NCBI GenBank assembly: GCA_002327305.1 | Contig: DCUZ01000117.1 | Coordinates: 1-10,934, forward strand | Direction: 5' to 3' | Source: Holophagales bacterium UBA2201 | GTDB lineage: Bacteria > Acidobacteriota > Thermoanaerobaculia > UBA2201 | Length of the DNA: 10,934 nucleotides | Part shown: piece after piece, positions 6,334 through 10,934 of the stretch | Layout: the number at the start of each line of letters is the position of its first letter | How positions within the stretch are numbered: position 1 is the stretch's first letter | Notes under the pieces: generated by a model | Database searches by the model: none | Seen by the model: the letters and a program-made list of their open reading frames with translations, nothing else | Told to the model about the DNA's origin: nothing | Translations under genes and position numbers: made by a program

Positions 6334-7673
6334 GGATGGGGGGCGTCCCCCCGCGGTGACGGGCGGGGGTCCCGCTCCGGCGGAACCGTCCGGAAATCGC
6401 AACGCTCCAGCACCCGCCCCTCCCCCTCCCACAACTCCAGCGGCTCTTCCCAGATCGCGAACGGCTCCCCTTCCCGTACCTCCAGTTCAACGGGCCGCAC
6501 CTCCACCTCCACCGGCCCCAGCCACCACCCCTCCGGGTCCACCTCCCGCATCCCGCACCCCCGAAGCCCCTCTCCCGGCTCAAGAACGGCCAGGTTGAGA
6601 TTGGGCTTCTCCAGCCCCGAGAGCGCCACCCGTCCGTCTGGAAGGAGAGCCAGGCGCTCTGGCCGGTAATATCCGCCTCCCACGCTCGTCAGGCTCCACA
6701 CCCGTTGCACTATTCCTTGAGTCGAAAACCGCATCAACCCATGATGTCCAGCATCTCCATCTGTGATGAATCCAACTCCCCACAACCCCGACCAAGCACT
6801 ATGACGGATTGCATTGATCCCGTTCTCTCCATCCGCTTGATACAATTGACCCCATCGTGCCTGTTCATCCGGCCCCACCTCGGCCAACAAGGAATATGTT
6901 TTTGCGGATTGATGCCTTGCAAAGAATAGATTCAAAATCAATCCGCCGTCGGGCAGGTCTTGAATCGTTCTAACCTGGCCATAATGCGAAACCCCCTCCA
7001 TGGAATACCGTGGCCTAATTGCAAAGGCCTCCAGCACTTGCCCAAACGCGTCCAGTTTCGCCACCAGTCCCTCATCGCGCCCGTCAAACCAGCCAAATCC
7101 TGCCCAAACCGATCCCGTTGCCCCTTCCACCAGCGTTTCTATCCTCAACTGATGCTCCTCGGTCTGTGGCATGACATAATATCTTCTCACGGCTTCCCCC
7201 CCCCGCGAAATCACCATGATCCAATTGTGAGCGCCCCAATAGGCATTGTCTGATGTCGCCAGCAATGCCCCAAAGGGCGAAGCTCCTCCCCCCCACTTCC
7301 ATGCTCGCACCACCCGACCTTGGCTGTCCAACTGGGTCAAGACGGAATCCAAGTAATTTGCTTCAAGGTTGTTTGCCATTATGAGCAGCTGACCGGATCC
7401 CCCATATGCCAAGGGGCACCACTGAAGGTTGAAGTGGGGCTTGTCAAGCTGGTAAGGCAGGACCTTATGCACCAGTATCTCTCCCATGGATCCAATTTTA
7501 TATAAGTCGTTTACTCCTGCCACCCACACCCCCTCATCCGCAGGGACTACCTGATCAACTTGATATAGCGGATAAGGATTTGTTAGGGGCAGTGTGACCT
7601 GCCACCCCTCCCCGGCCAGAAGGGAAACGGGCAGCAGGAAACTAATCCACCACACGGATTTTGACGCGGACAC
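6330..7673 (-). CDS. Secreted protein of unknown function, propeller-like repeats
   Basis: A 447-residue frame starts at GTG 7673, preceded by AAGGAGG with a 6-nt spacer. That Shine-Dalgarno lies inside the Lys/Glu codons at the end of the upstream gene, and the two frames overlap by 32 bp, so translation is probably coupled. The N-terminus is a signal peptide (hydrophobic WWISFLLPVSLLAG at 8-21). The body contains recurring short blade-like segments such as GVWVAGVNDLYKI, YWGAHNWIMVI, VWAGFGWFDG and LWGVGFITDG, and LPDGG/LPDGR turns, as in beta-propeller proteins. This is a structural impression, not a family match. The C-terminal 60 residues are rich in Glu, Val and Pro and encoded by very GC-rich DNA. 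Only two or three Cys are seen, unlike the partner gene. The function is unknown; an extracellular or periplasmic role alongside the upstream protein is inferred. Confidence 0.85.
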   Translation of the reverse strand: MSASKSVWWISFLLPVSLLAGEGWQVTLPLTNPYPLYQVDQVVPADEGVWVAGVNDLYKIGSMGEILVHKVLPYQLDKPHFNLQWCPLAYGGSGQLLIMANNLEANYLDSVLTQLDSQGRVVRAWKWGGGASPFGALLATSDNAYWGAHNWIMVISRGGEAVRRYYVMPQTEEHQLRIETLVEGATGSVWAGFGWFDGRDEGLVAKLDAFGQVLEAFAIRPRYSMEGVSHYGQVRTIQDLPDGGLILNLFFARHQSAKTYSLLAEVGPDEQARWGQLYQADGENGINAIRHSAWSGLWGVGFITDGDAGHHGLMRFSTQGIVQRVWSLTSVGGGYYRPERLALLPDGRVALSGLEKPNLNLAVLEPGEGLRGCGMREVDPEGWWLGPVEVEVRPVELEVREGEPFAIWEEPLELWEGEGRVLERCDFRTVPPERDPRPSPRGDAPHP

Positions 7674-9378
7674 ACTTGTCCTCCTTCTTGCATTTCTTGG
7701 GCTTTTTCACCTTATCCTTGTCGTCCTTGATCTTGTCATAGGCCCGCAGGACCACCTGCACATCCACCGTGTCACCAGGGTCGAAATAACCGTCCAGCAG
7801 ATAAAGCACCCGCCCCTCCGTATCCACCATCAGCCCGGGAAGGTCCGCTTCCTCGGAACTACACTCCACCTTGTTCTTGTTCTTCTCATGGCAGGCCACG
7901 GCCAAGAGCATCACATCATACCCCTCCTCCTGCCCCCCCACCACCCGAAGGTCCTGGTACCCCACCTCGTGCATCAGGTTCCACGAAGCCAGAATGTCCG
8001 CATCCACCGCCCCGTCGCCGTCTTGGTCCACATAGGCGCGCTCCCAGGTGGCGATGAGCCCCTTGAAGAACGGCGGCTTGATGGGATAGGGAAGGGGAGG
8101 GCACCCCGCCGCCGGCTCCACCACCGCGAATTTGATCGAGGCCTGATCATAATTATTGTAGTCGCCGCCTGGAATATGGGAGTAGGCCAGGTAATACCAG
8201 GGGCGGGCACAATAATCTACGCCGCCTCGATAGAAAGTGGGAGAACTGAGTCCATACTCTTTTGGTAATAGGCCAGTAATGGCTTCGAAATCTTGCAATG
8301 AGTTTCCTGCTTCAAAAAATATTCCATCAGCTGAGATTCTTGTAACAAGATCTTTATAATCAGGAGAAGAGATACCCAAAAGGGCAATAATATTACCGTT
8401 CGAGTCTTTGAATACATCGCCTAAGCTTAAATCGAGTACTTTTGTTGTGTAGTACTGACTCCAGTTATTCCATGACAGCACGTACCCGCCGCTATAGAGA
8501 CTGGGGGGATCAGAAATAGAATCTTGTTGCGGTTGATCAACTGGCAGATTAACCCAAGCACATTGCTTTTGATCTTCGCTGTAATTACACATCTGCGCTT
8601 TTCCATCCTGAATGGATAAATAGGGGGAAAACGTACTTTTTTCGACGCGAACCAAAAAGATTGCAGGCCATCCAATTTGAGATAGCAGCGAAGGACAAAT
8701 CCAGTTAATCTTGCCCGAATTAATCTGATCTCGTTGTGCCCAGACTTCAACGTAGAAATACATGTAGCTCTTATCGCCAAGCGATGCCCCCGGCATGTCT
8801 ATCGCCGCCACCCGGGCAAACCCTCCATAGCAAAAGCAATCGGTGATGTTCTGCGTGGAGATCCGGAACAGGTTGATGGGTTGGCTCCATGGAGCCGTTG
8901 GACCGCTCCGGCTCTTGAATTGGATCAAACCGTTATAGATGTCCGCGCTCCCATGGCTGAACACCAGGAATTGCCGCCCCGCGCCGTCCTGGACCAGATC
9001 GGGGCCCGCAAACGCGTCTGTTCGATTGATGCCCAGGTCGCAAAGCGCGGTGGAGCGGTCGCACACGGGAAACTCCCACGCCTCCATCTTGTAGCCATCG
9101 GCCGGACTCTGGGCGTTGCCGGGGACAAATCTCCCGATGGTGTCGGCACACTCCCCCCAATAGGTGGTCTTTATTTTGGATTGTGCCCAGACCCGAAACG
9201 CGCCGCCGGGACACTGATTTACATTGCCGTCCAGACAGAGCAAGGTCGCATCGTAGGCCCAACCATTCTCCGGTTTGATCACTTCAGGCCTGGCCGCCAC
9301 AACCTTGTATCCGGCACACAAGGCTATATTAGAGAGAGAGAGAGAGAGAGAGACTAAAAGAAATGAGTTGATTTTCAT
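7642..9378 (-). CDS. Secreted Cys-rich protein with Ca-loop, possible five-bladed propeller
   Basis: This 578-residue protein starts at ATG 9378 with GAGAGGTG close upstream. The signal peptide (MKINSFLLV, then Ser-Leu alternation, then IALCAG) is partly encoded by a 23-nt TC tract. The mature protein has about 16 Cys. Segments such as GPDLVQDGAGRQFLVFSHG, SDPPSLYSGGYVLSWNN, RISADGIFFEAG and SPTFYRGG look like blade starts of GH43/GH32-type five-bladed propellers, but I cannot identify the catalytic acids, so an enzymatic role is unproven. DQDGDGAVDAD (D451-D461) is an EF-hand/dockerin-like calcium loop. The C-terminal 30 residues are Lys-rich (KDKVKKPKKCKK) and carry the ribosome site of the next gene. 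The middle third (about 8220-8760) is much more AT-rich than either end. No family is firmly recognised; other beta-rich secreted proteins remain possible. Confidence 0.86.
   Translation of the reverse strand: MKINSFLLVSLSLSLSNIALCAGYKVVAARPEVIKPENGWAYDATLLCLDGNVNQCPGGAFRVWAQSKIKTTYWGECADTIGRFVPGNAQSPADGYKMEAWEFPVCDRSTALCDLGINRTDAFAGPDLVQDGAGRQFLVFSHGSADIYNGLIQFKSRSGPTAPWSQPINLFRISTQNITDCFCYGGFARVAAIDMPGASLGDKSYMYFYVEVWAQRDQINSGKINWICPSLLSQIGWPAIFLVRVEKSTFSPYLSIQDGKAQMCNYSEDQKQCAWVNLPVDQPQQDSISDPPSLYSGGYVLSWNNWSQYYTTKVLDLSLGDVFKDSNGNIIALLGISSPDYKDLVTRISADGIFFEAGNSLQDFEAITGLLPKEYGLSSPTFYRGGVDYCARPWYYLAYSHIPGGDYNNYDQASIKFAVVEPAAGCPPLPYPIKPPFFKGLIATWERAYVDQDGDGAVDADILASWNLMHEVGYQDLRVVGGQEEGYDVMLLAVACHEKNKNKVECSSEEADLPGLMVDTEGRVLYLLDGYFDPGDTVDVQVVLRAYDKIKDDKDKVKKPKKCKKEDKCVRVKIRVVD
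9331..9353 (-). repeat. Dinucleotide tract, 11.5 TC units, in signal-peptide codons
   Basis: The minus strand reads 23 nt of uninterrupted TC repeat covering about codons 9-16 of the 578-residue gene (encoding alternating Ser and Leu). Gain or loss of one or two units would shift the frame and abolish the product; three units would keep it. Such tracts inside surface-protein signal sequences are classic slipped-strand phase-variation sites in pathogens. Confidence 0.95.
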
Positions 9379-9396
9379 ATAACACCTCTCGCGGAC

Positions 9397-9426
9397 ATAC
9401 TACCGCTTGAAAATGACCGTTGTCAA
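9397..9426 (-). promoter_or_regulatory. Probable sigma70-type promoter of the secreted pair
   Basis: A perfect TTGACA (9426-9421), an 18-bp spacer and TAGTAT (9402-9397, four of six matches) read on the minus strand. Transcription would begin near 9390, leaving a leader of about 12 nt that contains the GAGAGGTG ribosome site. Confidence 0.55.
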
Positions 9427-9562
9427 GGGGCAGGCGGGCTGCGGCTGGTTTAACTTGATCTTATTAATCTGACATACACCCGCTCTGTGGGCCGCCCTGA
9501 AGGGCTATTCCCGCATGAAATCCCCCGCACCCCGGTCTTCATCTTCCGGCCTCTGAACCGCG

Positions 9563-9606
9563 GGAGGATCTACGGAGGGCACGAGACAAGGGCAATCCTC
9601 CCCTAC
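9563..9606 (-). repeat. GTAGGG-headed inverted repeat
   Basis: On the minus strand GTAGGG (9606-9601) runs into GGAGGAT (9601-9595), matched by ATCCTCC (9569-9563) across a 25-nt middle that contains a duplicated GGGCA motif. It has the same head as the other palindromes of the window but a different stem. Confidence 0.6.
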
Positions 9607-9623
9607 GAACTACGGTCCACGGC
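9603..9623. repeat. Heptamer array, three CTACGAA-type units
   Basis: CTACGAA, CTACGGT and CCACGGC are three consecutive 7-bp units on the plus strand. The array overlaps the GTAGGG head of the adjacent inverted repeat and matches the array at 9684-9704. Confidence 0.6.
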
Positions 9624-9683
9624 CCTGCGCTCGGACCCGACGAGGGTACAAGTCGCCCGCTCAGGATGTCTCTCCCGCTCCAT

Positions 9684-9704
9684 CTACGGACTACGGCCTA
9701 CGGA
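9684..9704. repeat. Heptamer array, three CTACGGM units, covering the pdxT stop
   Basis: CTACGGA, CTACGGC and CTACGGA are perfect 7-bp tandem units on the plus strand. The third unit contains the TAG stop of pdxT (9700-9698 on the minus strand). A single CTACGGA also occurs at 9570 and at the stop of the 447-residue gene (6330-6336). Confidence 0.75.
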
Positions 9705-10270
9705 TTTGCGGCGACTTCCAGGAAATACCGGTGCACCCGGTCGTCGCCGGTCAGTTCGGGGTGGAAGGTCAGCGCCAGATGCCGCCCCATGCGCGCCATG
9801 ACGGTCCGCCCGCGGTGCCGGGCCAGCACCTCCACCCCCTCCCCCGCCTTCAGGATCTTCGGCGCCCGGATGAAAACGGCCGGGAGAGGGCCGCCGCCGA
9901 GGGCATGGTCCTTCAGGTCGGTCTCGAACGAATCCAATTGCCGTCCGTAGGCGTTGCGCTCCACCGTCATCGGGAGGAGGCCGAGGGAGGGCTGGGGCGG
10001 GTGGGTCACTTCGGAGGCCATCAGGATGGCCCCCGCGCAGGTCCCCATGACGGGGCGGGTCCGGGCGAACCCGGCCAGGGGGCCCCACCACCGGTCCGCG
10101 TCGAAGAATTTCAGGAGCGTCGTGCTCTCCCCCCCGGGGATGATGAGGGCGCCGACCCGGCCCAGGTCGGCGGGGGTGCGCACTTCCACCCCCGGCCGGC
10201 CCAGGGCCGCCAGCACCGCCAGGTGGCGCTCGAAGTCCCCCTGGAGGGCCAAGACGCCGACGCGCTTCAC
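9698..10270 (-). CDS. pdxT: PLP synthase glutaminase subunit
   Basis: PdxT hydrolyses glutamine and channels ammonia to PdxS for pyridoxal 5'-phosphate synthesis in the cytoplasm. With the GTG at 10270 as start the protein has 190 residues, the usual family length, and begins VKRVGVLALQGDF, matching the canonical KIGVLALQG opening. IIPGGESTT (43-51) forms the oxyanion region, and the triad is C78 in MGTCAGA with H170 and E172 in FHPE, at positions nearly identical to the well-studied Bacillus enzyme. The frame stays open to an ATG at 10384, but the extra 38 residues show no family similarity and cover repeat DNA, so the longer start is unlikely. A G-rich stretch (GGGGGTCGGGGGC) precedes the GTG. 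A 31-codon frame overlaps the start as GTGA. The TAG stop lies in a heptamer array. pdxS is upstream on the same strand. Confidence 0.95.
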   Translation of the reverse strand: MKRVGVLALQGDFERHLAVLAALGRPGVEVRTPADLGRVGALIIPGGESTTLLKFFDADRWWGPLAGFARTRPVMGTCAGAILMASEVTHPPQPSLGLLPMTVERNAYGRQLDSFETDLKDHALGGGPLPAVFIRAPKILKAGEGVEVLARHRGRTVMARMGRHLALTFHPELTGDDRVHRYFLEVAANP

Positions 10271-10362
10271 GCCCCCGACCCCCGCGCGGCGAGAAGGCCG
10301 GAAAGCCTGAAAGCCAGAAGGCTCCCCCATCCGCTCAGCCCGATGGGTAACGCGCTGTTCAT
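10267..10362 (-). CDS. Possible 31-residue leader peptide coupled to pdxT
   Basis: An ATG at 10362 with GGAG six bases upstream opens a 31-codon frame, beginning MNSALPIGLSGWG and rich in Leu, Gly and Ser. It ends in a TGA that overlaps the pdxT start as GTGA (10270-10267). This geometry is typical of translational coupling. The second half of the frame runs through the GAAAGC-type repeat at 10291-10320, so it may have arisen by chance. No homology is recognised. Confidence 0.22.
   Translation of the reverse strand: MNSALPIGLSGWGSLLAFRLSGLLAARGSGA
10291..10320. repeat. GAAAGC(Y) repeat, left arm of an inverted pair
   Basis: GAAGGCCGGAAAGCCTGAAA on the plus strand, with a further GCCAGAAGG unit, matches in inverted orientation the sequence at about 10434-10461. 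The core GGAAAGCYKGAAAGC resembles the GGAAGC units at 4815-4907. Confidence 0.65.
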
Positions 10363-10433
10363 CCTCATCTCCATTGTTCGGCATTCGTCATATAAAGTGA
10401 TCGCCGACATTAATTTATCGCCGTCTTTAAGCG

Positions 10434-10461
10434 TTCAGCTTTCCAGCTTTCCGGCCTTCCG
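10434..10461. repeat. GAAAGC(Y) repeat, right arm of an inverted pair
   Basis: Read on the minus strand this arm gives GAAGGCCGGAAAGCTGGAAA, nearly identical to the plus-strand arm at 10291-10320. Between the arms lie an AT-rich patch (about 10380-10432) that could hold a secondary promoter for pdxT, though I find no convincing -35/-10 pair, and the start of the possible leader ORF. Confidence 0.65.
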
Positions 10462-10463
10462 GC

Positions 10464-10485
10464 GGCGGCCGCCAGGCCGCCCTAC
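10464..10485 (-). repeat. GTAGGG-headed palindrome embedding the pdxS stop
   Basis: On the minus strand GTAGGG (10485-10480) contains the TAG stop of pdxS and continues into GGCGGCC, TGGC, GGCCGCC (10481-10464), a perfect 7-bp stem with a 4-nt loop. No U-tract follows, so it is probably an mRNA-stabilising or repeat element rather than a terminator. Confidence 0.65.
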
Positions 10486-10934
10486 CACCCCCGCCCGGCC
10501 AGCTTGTCCTCCTCCGGCATGGTGGCGATGTCCAGCCCCGGCATGGCCTCGCCCAGGTCCTCGGAGATCTTGAGGAGTTTTTTATGGTCCTTGTAGTGGG
10601 TGACCGCCTGGACGACCGCGCGGGCCCGCTTCTCGGGATCGGTGGACTTGAAGATGCCGCTGCCGACGAAGACCGACTCGGCGCCCAGGATCATGCACAG
10701 GGCGGCGTCGGCCGGGGTGGCCACCCCGCCGGCGGCGAAGTTGGGGACGGGGAGGCGGCCGTTCTCGTGCACCCACCGGACCAGTTCGTAGGGGGCGCCC
10801 ATGGCCTTGGCGGCGTGCATCAGTTCGTCGGGCCGCAGGACGGTGAGGCGGCGGATCTCGCCGTTGACGGCGCGCAGGTGGCGCACCGCCTCCACGATGT
10901 TGCCGCTCCCCGCCTCGCCCTTGGTGCGGATCAT
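10482..10934 (-). CDS. pdxS: PLP synthase lyase subunit, 5' end outside window
   Basis: This is the C-terminal half (150 residues) of PdxS, the (beta/alpha)8-barrel that condenses ribose 5-phosphate, glyceraldehyde 3-phosphate and ammonia from PdxT into pyridoxal 5'-phosphate. The visible part opens at MIRTKGEAGSGNIVEA, which aligns with about residue 146 of the Bacillus protein; the Lys of RTKGE is the second catalytic lysine that carries the intermediate between the two active sites. NFAAGGVATPADAA and FVGSGIFKS form the phosphate-binding loops, and the C-terminus is the usual RGW. The Met at the window edge is internal, not the start; about 145 residues lie upstream. The stop TAG is part of a GTAGGG-headed hairpin. 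pdxT follows on the same strand after about 210 bp, wider than the tight pdxST spacing common elsewhere. Confidence 0.98.
   Translation of the reverse strand: MIRTKGEAGSGNIVEAVRHLRAVNGEIRRLTVLRPDELMHAAKAMGAPYELVRWVHENGRLPVPNFAAGGVATPADAALCMILGAESVFVGSGIFKSTDPEKRARAVVQAVTHYKDHKKLLKISEDLGEAMPGLDIATMPEEDKLAGRGW

Larger units (their letters stand above)
9379..9697. other. Gene-free region between pdxT and the secreted pair
   Basis: These 319 bp hold no credible gene. From right to left they contain two CTACGGN heptamer arrays, a GTAGGG-headed inverted repeat, a stretch without recognisable signals (about 9430-9560), and a good promoter directly before the secreted-protein gene. No intrinsic terminator with a U-tract is seen after pdxT. 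Confidence 0.7.

Noticed and set aside
7594..8268. Plus-strand 224-residue open frame opposite the secreted pair, with a hydrophobic stretch
   Set aside because: Antisense to a well-supported gene; the hydrophobic run is the complement of the Lys/Asp-rich tail.
9304..9330. Lipoprotein signal (IALC) in the 578-residue protein
   Set aside because: The residue before Cys is Leu, whereas a lipobox needs Gly, Ala or Ser there; an ordinary signal peptide fits better.
10271..10384. In-frame N-terminal extension of pdxT from ATG 10384
   Set aside because: The 38 extra residues have no family similarity, run through repeat DNA, and would exceed the usual PdxT length; the GTG at 10270 restores the canonical start.
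9731..10573. Plus-strand 280-residue open frame opposite pdxT and pdxS
   Set aside because: Antisense to two certain genes and composed of GC-driven residues.
1..10934. CRISPR array, tRNA or rRNA gene, insertion sequence
   Set aside because: No regularly spaced repeats with unique spacers, no recognisable tRNA or rRNA sequence and no transposase motifs were found on either strand.

Overview
The window is one end of a high-GC bacterial contig. All ten protein genes I can support read on the minus strand, so gene order runs from high to low coordinates. The content (PdxS/PdxT vitamin B6 synthase, a bacterial RRM protein, a geranylgeranyl-reductase-type flavoprotein, a HpnB/CrtQ-like glycosyltransferase, large secreted proteins) and the many small intergenic palindromes suit an environmental Gram-negative such as an Acidobacteriota- or delta-proteobacteria-like lineage. 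No marker gene settles the phylum, so this is a weak inference.

Layout from right to left. (1) 10934-9698: pdxS (5' part outside the window) then pdxT, the two subunits of the ribose-5-phosphate-dependent PLP synthase, separated by about 210 bp of repeats, an AT-rich patch and a possible 31-codon leader ORF. (2) 9697-9379: a gene-free stretch with heptamer arrays, a palindrome and a good promoter. (3) 9378-6330: two overlapping secreted-protein genes that I cannot assign to a function. The first carries a 23-nt TC dinucleotide tract inside its signal-peptide codons, and both have lower GC than their neighbours. (4) 6115-5801: a stand-alone RRM RNA-binding protein with its own promoter and a textbook intrinsic terminator. 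(5) 5687-5014: a small cupin and a two-helix membrane protein, probably co-transcribed. (6) 4780-2428: a membrane glycosyltransferase and a geranylgeranyl-reductase-family FAD enzyme, plausibly acting on isoprenoid or other membrane lipids. Both starts lack a convincing Shine-Dalgarno and have a -10-like hexamer just upstream. (7) 2427-2027: hairpin repeats, then an AT-rich promoter and leader. (8) 2026-1: a long secreted subtilisin-like (S8) protease that runs off the left edge with no stop.

The most unusual material is the secreted pair with its potentially phase-variable signal peptide, and the intergenic repeats. Several palindromes are headed by GTAGGG, heptamers of the type CTACGGN recur, and three genes (pdxS, pdxT and the 447-residue secreted protein) use a TAG stop that is itself part of one of these motifs. 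I see no tRNA, rRNA, CRISPR array, transposase or complete new defence or biosynthetic system.
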